A DNA stretch of 63,268 nt from Candidatus Rokuibacteriota bacterium (GTDB lineage: Bacteria; Methylomirabilota; Methylomirabilia; Rokubacteriales; CSP1-6): the NCBI GenBank assembly GCA_023248995.1, contig JAHFDN010000015.1:1-63268 (forward strand), read 5' to 3'. Positions within the stretch are counted from its first letter, which is position 1. Each line of letters starts with the position of its first letter. Below the pieces are notes generated by a model. It worked only from the letters and a program-made list of their open reading frames with translations. It was not told where the DNA came from and made no database searches. The position numbers and the translations under genes are program-made. Shown in pieces: positions 16,981 to 25,865 of the stretch.

Positions 16981-17769
16981 CTACCACTCCGTCAGGAAAT
17001 GCCGGAGCGCCCCGACCCCCCGCCCGGCGCTGAACCCTTCGCGAATGGCGCGGGTCACGTAGGCCTTGGCCTCCCGCACCGCCTCGGCCAAAGGGCGCCC
17101 CTGGGCCAGCCCCGCGGCGATGGCGGCCGAGAAGGTGCAGCCGGTGCCGTGAGTGTTGGCCGACTCGATCCGGGGCACGCTGAACGCCGTGAACTCCCGT
17201 CCGTCGAACAGAATATCCACCGCCTCGCCCTTCAGGTGGCCGCCCTTGACCAGGACGTGGCGGGGCCCCAGCTTTCCGATTTTCCGCGCGGCCTCCTCCA
17301 TGTCCTCGCGGCTGCCGATCGGAATGCCCCCGAGGGCGCTCGCCTCGTGCAGGTTCGGCGTGACGACCAGGGCCAGGGGGAGCACTTCGGCGATCAACGC
17401 CTCCCGCGCGTCCCGCTCGAGCAGCGCATCGCCCGACTTGGCGATCATGACGGGGTCCACCACGAGCTTCTCGACCCGGTACTCCCTCAGCTTGGCGGCC
17501 ACGACGCGGATAATGGCGGCCGTGGACAGCATGCCGCACTTGGCGGCGTCGGTCCCGAAATCGGAGAGCACCGAATCGAGCTGCATCGAGACAAATTCCG
17601 GCGGGACGTTGTGCACGCCCTGCACGCCGACCGAGTTCTGCGCCGTGATCGCGGTCACGACCGACATCCCGAAGACGCGGAACGCGGAGAATGTTTTCAG
17701 GTCGGCCTGAATCCCGGCGCCTCCGCCGGAGTCGGAGCCGGCGATCGTCAGGGCCTTGGGAAGCCTCAC
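16981..17769 (-). CDS. thiD: Hydroxymethylpyrimidine / phosphomethylpyrimidine kinase ThiD
   Basis: ThiD phosphorylates HMP and HMP-P in thiamine synthesis. Conserved elements are LTIAGSDSGGGAGIQADLKTF near the N-terminus, the GMLSTAAII region, DPVMIAKSGD, and the ribokinase-type anion hole NTHGTGCTFSAAIAAGL near the C-terminus. I place the start at GTG 17769 after GAGGGAATGGAGC, giving 262 residues, the family norm. A GTG at 17817 is possible and would overlap rsmI. No TPP riboswitch is visible; the gene is embedded in the rsmI-tatC transcript. Confidence 0.92.
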   Translation of the reverse strand: MRLPKALTIAGSDSGGGAGIQADLKTFSAFRVFGMSVVTAITAQNSVGVQGVHNVPPEFVSMQLDSVLSDFGTDAAKCGMLSTAAIIRVVAAKLREYRVEKLVVDPVMIAKSGDALLERDAREALIAEVLPLALVVTPNLHEASALGGIPIGSREDMEEAARKIGKLGPRHVLVKGGHLKGEAVDILFDGREFTAFSVPRIESANTHGTGCTFSAAIAAGLAQGRPLAEAVREAKAYVTRAIREGFSAGRGVGALRHFLTEW

Positions 17770-17794
17770 GCTCCATTCCCTCGTGGCAACCGGC

Positions 17795-18493
17795 TCAGTA
17801 TACGCCGGGGCGTCCACCCGGACAACCCCGCGGGATCGCCAGCGTGAACTCTCCCCTGACTGCTCGCCCCTCGAAATGACGGATCAGCGCGGTGGGGGTG
17901 CCGACGCGGATTTCTTCGAACTGCTTGGTCAGCTCGCGAGCCACCATCAGCTCGACGTCTCCGAAGACCTGCCTGATCGCCTCGAGCGTCTTGAGCAGCC
18001 GGTGCGGCGACTCGTACAGCACCACGGTCATGTCCAGATCCCGGAGGGCGGCCAGCCGGTTGAGCCGCCGGCCGGCCTTCACCGAAAGGAACCCCTCGAA
18101 GACGAAGCGATCGGCGGGAATCCCCGCCGCCGAGAGCGCCGCGATGAGCGCTGACGGGCCTGGCACCGGCACGACCGTCACGCCGGCCGCGCGCGCTTCT
18201 TTCACCAGGAGGAAGCCCGGATCCGAGACGCCCGGCGTGCCGGCATCGGTGACGAGCGCCACCGACTTCCCCTCGTCGAGCAACGTCAAGAGGTGTTTCC
18301 CCTTGCGGAGCTTGTTGTGCTCGAAATAGCTGGTGACGGGGGTGGCGATGCCGAAGCGCGCCAAGAGAATGCGCGTGCGGCGCGTGTCTTCGCAGGCGAT
18401 CAGATCAACCGCGCGCAGGACCCGCAGGGCGCGGAGCGCGATGTCCTCCAGGTTCCCGATCGGCGTGGCGACGACGTAGAGGGTCCCGCTCAT
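17795..18493 (-). CDS. rsmI: 16S rRNA (cytidine1402-2'-O)-methyltransferase RsmI
   Basis: RsmI methylates C1402 of 16S rRNA in the ribosomal P site. The 232 residues carry the tetrapyrrole-methylase fold with [49 protein letters not shown] and [13 protein letters not shown], all diagnostic of RsmI. The C-terminal extension found in some members is short here. The gene follows clpX in transcription order, separated by a structured repeat (18503-18570). Confidence 0.94.
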   Translation of the reverse strand: MSGTLYVVATPIGNLEDIALRALRVLRAVDLIACEDTRRTRILLARFGIATPVTSYFEHNKLRKGKHLLTLLDEGKSVALVTDAGTPGVSDPGFLLVKEARAAGVTVVPVPGPSALIAALSAAGIPADRFVFEGFLSVKAGRRLNRLAALRDLDMTVVLYESPHRLLKTLEAIRQVFGDVELMVARELTKQFEEIRVGTPTALIRHFEGRAVRGEFTLAIPRGCPGGRPGVY

Positions 18494-18502
18494 TGCAGCT
18501 GT

Positions 18503-18570
18503 TTCGAGCGCCGGCTCTGCCGGCGCAACCTTGGGGGGAGGAATCGGAGGGGGCCGCCGAGGCCCCCGCC
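18503..18570 (+). repeat. Structured repeat family 2, copy 1 (between rsmI and clpX)
   Basis: A unit of about 70 bases with two hairpins: arms GCGCCGGC / GCCGGCGC with a short loop, a conserved linker AACCTTGGGGGGAGG, then arms GGGGGCC / GGCCCCC. The same unit occurs in opposite orientation at 36687-36754. There the first hairpin has changed to GCGCGGGC / GCCCGCGC with pairing preserved. Confidence 0.8.
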
Positions 18571-18575
18571 GAAGA

Positions 18576-19823
18576 TTATGCCGACTCGGCCTTCTGCTCC
18601 ATGATCATGATCGGGCGGTCGTGGCTCACGATCACTTCCCGGGTGATGATGCACTCCCGGAGCCCCTGGATGGACGGGAGCTCGTACATCACGTCCAGCA
18701 TGACCTCTTCCAGGATCGCCCGGAGGCCGCGCGCGCCCGTCCCCCGCTTCAGAGCCTTCTTGGCGATGGCCAACACGGCGTCGTCGGTGAACTTGAGGCG
18801 GACCTTCTCCAGGTCGAAGTACTTCTGGTACTGCTTCATGATGGCGTTCTTCGGCTCCTTGAGGATTCGCACGAGCGCGGCTTCGTCCAGATCGTTGAGC
18901 GTCGCCACGACCGGCAGGCGCCCGACGAATTCCGGGATCAGCCCGTACTTCAGGAGGTCCTCGGGCTGCACCAGCGCCAGGAGATCGCCGATCCGTCGCT
19001 CCTCCCGACCCCGGATCTCGGCGCCGAAGCCCATCCCGCTCTTCCCCACCCGGTTCTCGATCGTCTTCTCCAGCCCCACGAAGGCGCCGCCGCAGAGAAA
19101 CAGCACGTCGCTGGTGTCCACCTGGATGAACTCCTGGTGCGGGTGCTTCCGCCCGCCCTGGGGCGGCACGTTGGCGACCGTGCCCTCCAGAATCTTCAGG
19201 AGCGCCTGCTGCACGCCCTCCCCGGACACGTCGCGCGTGATGGACGGGTTCTCCGATTTTCGCGCAATCTTGTCGATCTCGTCGATGTACACGATCCCCC
19301 GCTCGGCCCGCTCCACATCGTAGTCCGCGGCCTGGAGGAGCCGCAGGATGATGTTCTCCACGTCCTCGCCGACGTAACCCGCCTCGGTCAACGTCGTGGC
19401 GTCGGCGATCGTGAACGGCACGCGGAGCATCTTGGCGAGGGTCTGCGCGAGCAGTGTTTTCCCCGATCCCGTCGGTCCGATCAGGATGATGTTCGACTTC
19501 TGGAGCTCGACGTCACCAACCTCGCCGCCGGCCTCGATCCGCTTGTAGTGATTGTGCACCGCCACGGCCAGGATTCTCTTGGCCTGCTCCTGGCCCACCA
19601 CATACTGGTCGAGCACGTTCTTGATCTCGGTCGGCTTCGGGAGGCGGCGGATCTCGCGACTCTTCTCCTCCTCCCACTCCTCCGCGATGATATCGTTGCA
19701 GAGCTCGATGCACTCGTCGCAGATGTACACGGTGGGGCCGGCGATGAGCTTCCGCACGTCGTTCTGGCTCTTGCCGCAGAACGAGCACTTCAGCACGCCG
19801 TTCGTCTCCCGGGTGCGGGCCAT
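18576..19823 (-). CDS. clpX: ATP-dependent Clp protease ATPase subunit ClpX
   Basis: ClpX is an AAA+ unfoldase that feeds tagged proteins to ClpP. The 415 residues begin with the zinc-binding domain ([18 protein letters not shown]...CDECIELC). Next come Walker A GPTGSGKT, Walker [11 protein letters not shown], the pore loop GYVGED, the IGF-type ClpP-docking region ([22 protein letters not shown]) and sensor motif GTGARGLR. Everything expected is present at normal length. It lies nine bases downstream of clpP and is co-transcribed with tig and clpP. Confidence 0.97.
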   Translation of the reverse strand: MARTRETNGVLKCSFCGKSQNDVRKLIAGPTVYICDECIELCNDIIAEEWEEEKSREIRRLPKPTEIKNVLDQYVVGQEQAKRILAVAVHNHYKRIEAGGEVGDVELQKSNIILIGPTGSGKTLLAQTLAKMLRVPFTIADATTLTEAGYVGEDVENIILRLLQAADYDVERAERGIVYIDEIDKIARKSENPSITRDVSGEGVQQALLKILEGTVANVPPQGGRKHPHQEFIQVDTSDVLFLCGGAFVGLEKTIENRVGKSGMGFGAEIRGREERRIGDLLALVQPEDLLKYGLIPEFVGRLPVVATLNDLDEAALVRILKEPKNAIMKQYQKYFDLEKVRLKFTDDAVLAIAKKALKRGTGARGLRAILEEVMLDVMYELPSIQGLRECIITREVIVSHDRPIMIMEQKAESA

Positions 19824-19832
19824 GGGCGCGCT

Positions 19833-20468
19833 CTACTTGGTCCCCGCGCCGATCAGGGCTGGGGCTTCCGTGACCGCCCGGGTGGTCGGCTTGGAGGAGA
19901 TGACCTCGTCCACGATCCCGTAGTCCTTCGCTTGGTCGGGCGTCATGAAGAAGTCCCGGTCCGTGTCGCGCTGGATCCGCTCTAGGCTCTGGCCGGTGTG
20001 GTGGACGAAGATCCGGTTGAGCTCGTCGCGGACGCGGAGGATTTCCCTGGCCTGGATGTCAATGTCGGTGGCCTGCCCCTGCACCCCCCCCAGCGGCTGG
20101 TGGATCATGATCCGCGCGTGGGGGAGGGCGAAGCGTTTGCCCTTGGCACCGGCGGCCAGGAGCAGGGCGCCCATGGAGGCGGCCTGTCCCATGCAGATGG
20201 TGGAGATGTGGGGCTTCACATACTGCATGGTGTCGTAGATCGCCATCCCAGCCGTCACCGAGCCGCCCGGCGAATTGATGTAGAGGAAGATGTCCTTGTC
20301 CGGGTCCTCGGCCTCGAGGAAGAGCATCTGGGCGATGACCAAATTCGCCAGCTCGTCCTCGATGTAGGTGGGCAGGAAGATGATTCGCTCCTTGAGAAGC
20401 CGCGAAAAGATGTCGAAGGCCCGCTCGCCGCGGGGCGTCTGCTCGACCACGATAGGGACCAGGGCCAT
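19833..20468 (-). CDS. clpP: ATP-dependent Clp protease proteolytic subunit ClpP
   Basis: ClpP is the serine peptidase of the ClpXP protease. The 211 residues hold the catalytic Ser in [16 protein letters not shown], the His in [11 protein letters not shown], and the Asp in the [10 protein letters not shown] region. The N-terminal axial loop ([26 protein letters not shown]) is standard. There is a single clpP here. The gene lies 30 bases after tig and 9 before clpX. Confidence 0.97.
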   Translation of the reverse strand: MALVPIVVEQTPRGERAFDIFSRLLKERIIFLPTYIEDELANLVIAQMLFLEAEDPDKDIFLYINSPGGSVTAGMAIYDTMQYVKPHISTICMGQAASMGALLLAAGAKGKRFALPHARIMIHQPLGGVQGQATDIDIQAREILRVRDELNRIFVHHTGQSLERIQRDTDRDFFMTPDQAKDYGIVDEVISSKPTTRAVTEAPALIGAGTK

Positions 20469-20498
20469 GTGCGTCTCCTTACCTTCCCCTAGTGTACA

Positions 20499-21767
20499 TC
20501 AGGATTCGATCCGCGCGTGCTGAATCAGAAAGTCGAGGGTCCGGGCCTCCCGGAGCGAGAAGCGGAGCGCGTCAAGGTCGCCGCTCTTCTCCATGAGCCG
20601 CCGGACCGCGGGCGCCGGCCGCTGGCTGGCCCGGGCGATCTTCTCCACCTCGGCCTCCACGTCGCCGTCGGCCGGCGCCAGGTCCTCCTTCTCGGCAATG
20701 GCCTCGAGCAGGAGCGCGCGCCGCACCGCGCGCAGGGCGCCCGGCCGGAGTTCCTCGGTCAGCTTCTCGTAGTCCCACCGGATGTGGTCGGGATCCACCC
20801 CTTGCCGGCGCATCCCCTCGCGGGCGTGCTCGATCATGCGCGCCACCTGACGGAGCACCATGGCCTCCGGTACCCCGAAGTCATGTTGAGCCAGGAGCGC
20901 GTCCACCACCACGTCCTCCAGCGCCCGCCGATTGTCCCGCTCCCGCGCCGCCTCCAGTTCCTTGCGCACAGCCGCCCTGAGCTCGTCCAGCGTCGCGTGC
21001 TGGCCCAGGGCCTTGGCGAACTCGTCGTCGAGCGGTGGGACCGTCTTTTCCTTCACCTCCACGACCCGTACCAGGGCAACGCCGCTCTTGCCGCGGAGCT
21101 CCTCGCGCCGGTGGTCGTCGGGGAAGCGCACGCGCGTCTCCCGCTCGCCGCCGGCCGCGAGCCCGATCGCCGCCTCGTCGATCTCGGGGAGAACGGCTTG
21201 CGAACCGACGAGGAAGGCGTACCCCTGCTCGCGCCGGGGCTCCATCCCCTCCGGCGTGAGGACGTAGTCAACGATCACGAGATCTCCCACGTCGGCCGAG
21301 CGCGTCACGCTCCGGAACTCGGCGTGCTGCTCGCGCAGGTGCTCCAGTGCCCTCTCGCCGTCCTCGTCGCTCACTTGGCTGGGCGCGTGCCGGACGACGA
21401 ATCCCGTGTAGGTCCCCAGGTTGATCGCGGGCTTGATCTCGACAACCGCGGTGAACTTGAGGGGGGAGCCCTCCTCGAGCGTCACCTCGTGGAAAGCCGG
21501 ATCCTCCACCGGGTGGAGCCGGGCCTCCACCACGGCCTGATGGTAAACTTGAGGGATGAGCCGCCGGGCCACCTCCTGGCGCACCTCGTCGGCGAAGTGG
21601 AGCCTGACGAGATTCCGTGGGACGTGGCCCTTCCGGAAACCGGGCAGCCGCGCCTCACGGCCGACCCGCCCGTAGGCCTCCTCCCACGCCTTCCGGACAA
21701 GGTCCTCCGGCGCCTCGACCTGGAGGCGGCGCTTACAGGCCTCAAGCTCTTCGACGGCGACTTTCAT
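20499..21767 (-). CDS. tig: Trigger factor (ribosome-bound chaperone / PPIase)
   Basis: Trigger factor binds nascent chains at the ribosome exit. The 422 residues have the ribosome-binding signature (LPGFRKGHVPRNLVRLHF; the family motif is GFRxGxxP), a central FKBP-like PPIase domain (GDLVIVDYVL to about 245) and the helical C-terminal chaperone domain. It is the first protein gene after tRNA-Leu, followed by clpP and clpX, a common arrangement. No strong ribosome site precedes the ATG. Confidence 0.95.
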   Translation of the reverse strand: MKVAVEELEACKRRLQVEAPEDLVRKAWEEAYGRVGREARLPGFRKGHVPRNLVRLHFADEVRQEVARRLIPQVYHQAVVEARLHPVEDPAFHEVTLEEGSPLKFTAVVEIKPAINLGTYTGFVVRHAPSQVSDEDGERALEHLREQHAEFRSVTRSADVGDLVIVDYVLTPEGMEPRREQGYAFLVGSQAVLPEIDEAAIGLAAGGERETRVRFPDDHRREELRGKSGVALVRVVEVKEKTVPPLDDEFAKALGQHATLDELRAAVRKELEAARERDNRRALEDVVVDALLAQHDFGVPEAMVLRQVARMIEHAREGMRRQGVDPDHIRWDYEKLTEELRPGALRAVRRALLLEAIAEKEDLAPADGDVEAEVEKIARASQRPAPAVRRLMEKSGDLDALRFSLREARTLDFLIQHARIES

Positions 21768-21803
21768 CGGGTTACGTGATCACCAGAGCGGGCAGTATCC
21801 GAA

Positions 21804-21892
21804 TGGTGCGAGAGGGGGGACTTGAACCCCCACGGGCTTGCACACCCTCTGGATCCTAAGTCCAGCGCGTCTGCCAATTTCGCCACTCTCGC
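21804..21892 (-). tRNA. tRNA-Leu (anticodon TAG)
   Basis: The cloverleaf can be folded by eye: acceptor GCGAGAG / CTCTCGC, a long variable arm as in class II tRNAs, and a TPsiC arm with GGTTCAAGTCC. The anticodon arm is CTGGA / TCCAG with loop CTTAGGA, giving TAG. The discriminator A and CCA are encoded (positions 21807-21804). It lies 36 bases upstream of tig on the same strand. Confidence 0.95.
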
Positions 21893-21932
21893 GGGTGTCG
21901 AACGATTCAAAACCGCCTCCAATCGGCGTTTC

Positions 21933-21961
21933 AGTATACCCAGGCCGACCGGCCCTCGCAA
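21933..21961 (-). promoter_or_regulatory. Sigma-70-type promoter for tRNA-Leu / tig-clpPX
   Basis: On the minus strand, a -35 TTGCGA (21961-21956) and a -10 TATACT (21938-21933) are separated by 17 bases. The element sits about 40 bases before the tRNA 5' end. Both boxes are close to consensus in otherwise GC-rich DNA. Confidence 0.65.
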
Positions 21962-21987
21962 GAATCGGCGGAGCGGGGCGGGCCGGA

Positions 21988-23406
21988 CTACTTCCCCGGA
22001 CACGCCTCCCGCGCCGCGAACTCCAGGATCCGGCTCACGATCCTCGGATTGTCGAAATCGCCGTGCCGGCGGGGATCGTCCCGGCCCCGCCCGTCGAACC
22101 GGAGGAGGAAGATCCGGCGTTCCAGGCCGGGCGGGAGGCTGAAGTGCCGCCTGAGATTCTGCGCGCGCCCGAACGTCCGCTGGCCCGGGACATTGAGGCG
22201 CTCGAAGAGGTTGTCGATCCACACGAGGAGGCTTCCCCGCTCGTAGACGTCCAGGCCGGAGATCTCTCGGGCCTCGTCGCTTTCCGAGAGACTGAACCCC
22301 CAGAAGTTCGCCGCGGCGTGGCGCCGGAGGTAGGGAACGACCGCCCCCTCGAAATCCTCGAGGCTCGAGGCGGCGCCCAGGAACACGATGCGACGGACGG
22401 GCATCTCCGAAAACTGCTCCAGGAGACGGCTCAGGACGATAGTGCCCATGCTGTGGCCCACCAGGAAGATCTCCAGGTCCTTCTCCGCCTCCGGATCATT
22501 GCCGACTCTCCACCGCCCCTCCCGGGGAATGCGCTCCCCGAGTCTTCGAAAGAGGATGTGGCCCGCCCCCTCCCGCGCGGTCCCCTCGTCCGTCATCGTC
22601 CGGATGCGCGCCGCGACCAGGGCGGCGCGCCGCTTCATCTGGTCCCAGGCTGGGGTGCCGAACGCCTGGATGACGGAGGCCGACAGCGCCCGGAGGGGAT
22701 AGAAGAGGAAGTACGACGCGATCTTCTCCGGCTCCAGCGGCCTCTCCGCCGCCTCGACCACCGGCACGTCGCACACGTCGCCGCGGACCCCGCCGGGTTC
22801 GACAAATCCGTCCACCGCGTTTTCGCCCTGGTACCACCAGGCCCGCGGCGCCAGCAGGACGCTCTCCGCCAGGTGCGCGGCGCCGACGAACGGGGAAGTC
22901 AGGAGCCCGCCAAGGACGTCCCGATCGCCGCGCCGGATGCAGCAGAGGTCGTCCACGAGCGACCCCAGCAGGTCGCTATTCCAGTTGACGAACAGCCAGT
23001 GGGCCGACACGATTGCGGGGTGCTTCGCTCCCTCGCCGCGGGCGCCGACGAACTGCTCGACGCGCTGGATCCCGTTCCTATACGGATTGAGCCCGCCGTG
23101 CACGAAGATGACGAGCCGTCGCGGACGGTCCGGCGCCGCATCTTTCTGGACGTAGTCATCAATCCCCCGGAGAATTTCTCCAACGTCCTGCTCCTCGAAC
23201 TCCTGGTCGCCGATGCGATCGAGCTTGACGTCGGGACTGCCAAGGTTGACCTCACCGCCGCTCAACCGCGCGGCGCCGGGCTGGACGAAGCCCAGCGGGT
23301 AGCCGTCCTCGTGGACCATGATGAAATGGCCGGGGTGGAGCGGCAGCTGTCCGGCGCAGCCGGTCGCCACGAGCAGCGGGAGCAGCGCCAGGACTTCCCT
23401 TCTCAC
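21988..23406 (-). CDS. Putative lipoprotein alpha/beta-hydrolase
   Basis: A 472-residue protein starting at GTG 23406 with a lipoprotein signal (lipobox LVATGC near residues 12-17), so it is probably anchored to a membrane facing the periplasm. An oxyanion-type stretch LVIFVHGGLNPYRNG near residue 97 and a nucleophile elbow VGHSMGTIVLSRLLEQF near 316 mark an alpha/beta-hydrolase fold with catalytic Ser. The candidate His is near the C-terminus (RRHGDFDNPRI). The middle region, with CCIRRGDRDV, is unassigned. The start overlaps the upstream gene by one base (TAGTG). Substrate is unknown. Confidence 0.7.
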   Translation of the reverse strand: MRREVLALLPLLVATGCAGQLPLHPGHFIMVHEDGYPLGFVQPGAARLSGGEVNLGSPDVKLDRIGDQEFEEQDVGEILRGIDDYVQKDAAPDRPRRLVIFVHGGLNPYRNGIQRVEQFVGARGEGAKHPAIVSAHWLFVNWNSDLLGSLVDDLCCIRRGDRDVLGGLLTSPFVGAAHLAESVLLAPRAWWYQGENAVDGFVEPGGVRGDVCDVPVVEAAERPLEPEKIASYFLFYPLRALSASVIQAFGTPAWDQMKRRAALVAARIRTMTDEGTAREGAGHILFRRLGERIPREGRWRVGNDPEAEKDLEIFLVGHSMGTIVLSRLLEQFSEMPVRRIVFLGAASSLEDFEGAVVPYLRRHAAANFWGFSLSESDEAREISGLDVYERGSLLVWIDNLFERLNVPGQRTFGRAQNLRRHFSLPPGLERRIFLLRFDGRGRDDPRRHGDFDNPRIVSRILEFAAREACPGK

Positions 23407-23795
23407 TATTTGGGATTCAGCCGCGCCAATTCGCTAGCCACGCACTGTCTCACCCACTCGCTTCTCCTGGCGTCCGGGACCACGTCCTGGGGGCTCTGTG
23501 GCGCATACCGAGCCAGTGCCTCCCAGCAGCGCGCTCGCACCTGGGACACTTCCAGGTCGGCCTGGAGGAGCCGCAGTGTCCGCCGGTGCTGGTAATCCCA
23601 CCGAAGGGCGAGAACGGTCACCACCACGGAGACTCCCACGACGACACCGACGAACAGGACCAGCGCCGCCGCCCGCCACCGCCGCACCCGCCGCTCGGCG
23701 GCCTCAACGAGCCCGGAGAGTTTGATCTCGAGCGGTCCCTCAGGATGGCGGACAATTTCGACCCCTGGGACGCGCGCTACCGCATGGCTTTTCAT
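23406..23795 (-). CDS. Single-pass membrane protein of unknown function
   Basis: The 129 residues have one strongly hydrophobic segment (about 43-65, AAALVLFVGVVVGVSVVVTVLAL), a basic cytoplasmic side (RRVRRWR) and a helical C-terminal part. It is coupled to the lipoprotein hydrolase downstream by a one-base stop/start overlap, so the two probably act together at the envelope. I do not recognise a family. Confidence 0.6.
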   Translation of the reverse strand: MKSHAVARVPGVEIVRHPEGPLEIKLSGLVEAAERRVRRWRAAALVLFVGVVVGVSVVVTVLALRWDYQHRRTLRLLQADLEVSQVRARCWEALARYAPQSPQDVVPDARRSEWVRQCVASELARLNPK

Positions 23796-24194
23796 CGCTC
23801 CACTTCATCCTTTCCATCGAACGGGCCGGGTCCCTTGATCCCCTGAGCTGGCCCGGCAGCCCCACCCGATTCCGAAGACCGCCGGAGCCGACTTCAGGGA
23901 GAAGGCGAGAATGTCAGGATAGGGATCCCATCGGTGGCCCCTTCTCAGAAAGAGGAGCCTTGGGGAAGACTCCACCTCGGGACCCCCTAGGACCAGCCTA
24001 GCGGGGGCCCCGGACACTGAGTCACCTGGGGGCAATTACCCTAAGGCCTGTCGAGACCCCGGTCAAGCCCCATCCCGTTAAAAAATCTTGACTTCTACAG
24101 GATATGGGGCTCACATTCGGACAGACATCAATACGTAGTGGAACTCTGGCGTCCCCGGCGGCCAAGCAAATTGCGGACGAAGGAGATCGTTCAG
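23796..24194. other. Intergenic stretch without a recognisable feature
   Basis: A divergent gap of 399 bases between the membrane-protein gene and the coiled-coil gene. A TTGACT near 24089 could be a -35 box but has no good -10 partner. No RNA gene, repeat or terminator is evident. Confidence 0.4.
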
Positions 24195-24770
24195 GTGGAC
24201 ACGCCCGGCGGCTCGCTCCAGGAGGCTCGGCGGGCACTGTTGGCAGGGGAGCGGGAAGAGGCCGCGGAGCGGCGCAAGCTCATCGTCCTAGAGATGGAGG
24301 AAGAGCAGCTGTGTTTGGAGATCAGGCGAGGCATGGAGAAAGCCGCCCTGGCCCCCGGCGTCATGGAGGCGGCGAAAAAGCGACTGCACGACCTTTCGAG
24401 GAAGAGGGAAGAGTTCGCGCGCCAGAAGGCCGACCAGTGGAAAGTGGTGCGAGGGGTCCGGGAACGTCTCCATGCAGCCCGCAGGACCTATGAGGAGCTC
24501 CAACGCCACGCCCTGGGACTCCAACAAATAATCCGACGAGAAGAACGAACCGTGGTGCAGTGGCAACGGCGGGTCAAAGAGACGGAGGAACAGCTGGCTC
24601 GTTGGCAGCGGATACTAGGTGAAGCACAGGCCCGGCTTGGACAAGCCCAGTGGGAGCTCGCCGAGTTGGCCGGCCTCCCTTGGCAACCGGCCTTTGCGTC
24701 GGACAACCCCTTCTCCCCCAGCGATCCGCGCGGCTTCACTCCGGCAGGAGGCGTTCCGCTCCAGGGGTAG
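24195..24770 (+). CDS. Coiled-coil protein of unknown function
   Basis: I place the start at GTG 24195, nine bases after AGGAG; this gives 191 residues. From about residue 5 to 160 the sequence is almost continuous charged heptads (EREEAAERRKLIVLEMEEEQ and later RRVKETEEQLARWQRILGEAQ), so a long coiled coil is likely. The C-terminus is Pro/Phe-rich (PWQPAFASDNPFSPSDPRG). The size and pattern recall FliJ-like or type III stalk proteins, but no flagellar gene is nearby and I do not assign it. Confidence 0.55.
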   Translation: MDTPGGSLQEARRALLAGEREEAAERRKLIVLEMEEEQLCLEIRRGMEKAALAPGVMEAAKKRLHDLSRKREEFARQKADQWKVVRGVRERLHAARRTYEELQRHALGLQQIIRREERTVVQWQRRVKETEEQLARWQRILGEAQARLGQAQWELAELAGLPWQPAFASDNPFSPSDPRGFTPAGGVPLQG

Positions 24771-24795
24771 GGCCAGAACGTCGCCGCTCCTCATC

Positions 24796-25401
24796 TCATC
24801 GCCCCTTCTCCGGTGGCTCGACCTCATGCCGCTTGAGAAACTCCCGCCATTGCCGCGCCAGGGTGCCATCACGAGGCAACTGAATATGCTCGAATCCGAG
24901 GCGGAGAAGCAACGCCTGCCATCGTTCCCTTTCGGCCTCGCCGTCGTCGGCCGGCTCTCTCGGCCTGAGAGGGCGTTCCCCCTCGGCAGACTTGGGTGTT
25001 GGAACGGCACTTGTGGCAGCCGCGCCTACTTTCTCCGGCGTCTCTGCATCCACGAGTTGGGAAGCCAACTCCTGCCACTCTCGAAGTAGGAGAGCATCCA
25101 CCAGGTCCTTGAGACGCTGCAACTGTTGATCTTCAAGGCCGGGGAAGCTCAGGGCTATCCCATCGGACTCGGTTCGTTCCACGTTTGCTGCCAGGCAGAG
25201 TGGGGGTTCCTGACCGACCGCGGGAAGCCGCAACTGCACACTCGTCCCGCCTAGCAAGGTCCCCACGTTCGGCAGCCGCGCGACTTTTGCCCCATAGGGG
25301 CTCAGATTTATTGTCTTGGCCTGCCACTGTCGCCCGGCGACCTCTAGGCTGATATCCACCCCCAGGGTGGTGCGATGATACCGTCGCCGCTCTCGTCCCA
25401 T
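24796..25401 (-). CDS. PilZ-domain protein (c-di-GMP receptor candidate)
   Basis: The 201-residue protein starts MGRERRRYHRTTLGVDISLE. The PilZ c-di-GMP motifs are visible: RRRYHR (RxxxR type) near residue 5 and INLSPYGAKV (N/D-x-S-x-x-G) near 31. A C-terminal helical region from about 90 on (QQLQRLKDLVDALL and REFLKRHEVEPP) is unassigned. It is divergent from the PilZ-AAA+ gene at 25866 and its first 90 residues are clearly paralogous to that protein. The two may share a ligand or titrate each other. Confidence 0.8.
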   Translation of the reverse strand: MGRERRRYHRTTLGVDISLEVAGRQWQAKTINLSPYGAKVARLPNVGTLLGGTSVQLRLPAVGQEPPLCLAANVERTESDGIALSFPGLEDQQLQRLKDLVDALLLREWQELASQLVDAETPEKVGAAATSAVPTPKSAEGERPLRPREPADDGEAERERWQALLLRLGFEHIQLPRDGTLARQWREFLKRHEVEPPEKGR

Positions 25402-25680
25402 ACTTACCACTCCCTTCCCGCTTGAGACCTCAACCACCGCAGAATCCCGAGCGCGTTCACCCGCGCACCGAGAACAGTATCGCCCGGGAACAACTCGTCG
25501 CCCAACTTAAAAGGATAGACGGCACTCCGGCGCTTGGCGCAATTCTCCCTCGCTGCAGATCAGCTCTGCAGTGTTCATGCCGAGGGAACCTGGATGAGCG
25601 GGCTCCCCCAAAACGCTTAACTTATTGGCGCTGTCATGAATATGGGTCTGGTGGAAACAGTGGCGCCAAGGTCATCGTGG

Positions 25681-25699
25681 CACTCCATAGGCCGGAGTG
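25681..25699. promoter_or_regulatory. Inverted repeat CACTCC-N7-GGAGTG, possible enhancer site
   Basis: Perfect 6-bp arms spaced by seven bases, flanked on both sides by the direct repeat GTGGCAC/GTGGCAC. It lies about 83 bp upstream of the -24 element at 25783. That is a typical distance for the binding site of a sigma-54 activator, perhaps the PilZ-AAA+ protein itself. Confidence 0.45.
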
Positions 25700-25781
25700 G
25701 CACCACGCCAGAAGAGACGTTTCCGCCGCCTGCTCGGCAAAGCTCCTTTGTTTCTAAGGACGTTGGCGGAGTTGCCTCCGA

Positions 25782-25797
25782 TGGCATCTTCGTTGCT
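25782..25797 (+). promoter_or_regulatory. Sigma-54 promoter of the PilZ-AAA+ gene
   Basis: TGGCATCTTCGTTGCT matches the -24/-12 consensus TGGCACG-N4-TTGCW in all but two positions, with the required GG-N10-GC spacing. Predicted transcription start is near 25808, 58 bases before the GTG start at 25866. Confidence 0.65.
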
Positions 25798-25865
25798 CTC
25801 AAAGGTCAGCGGACTCGTGATCGACCGGCAACGAAAGCACCTCAAGCGAGAAACCAGGAGTCATC

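Larger units (their letters stand above)
25402..25865. other. Divergent regulatory region between the two PilZ genes
   Basis: This 464-base gap separates the PilZ gene (minus) and the PilZ-AAA+ gene (plus). It contains the inverted repeat at 25681-25699 and the sigma-54 promoter at 25782-25797, listed separately. No gene-like frame is convincing. Confidence 0.6.
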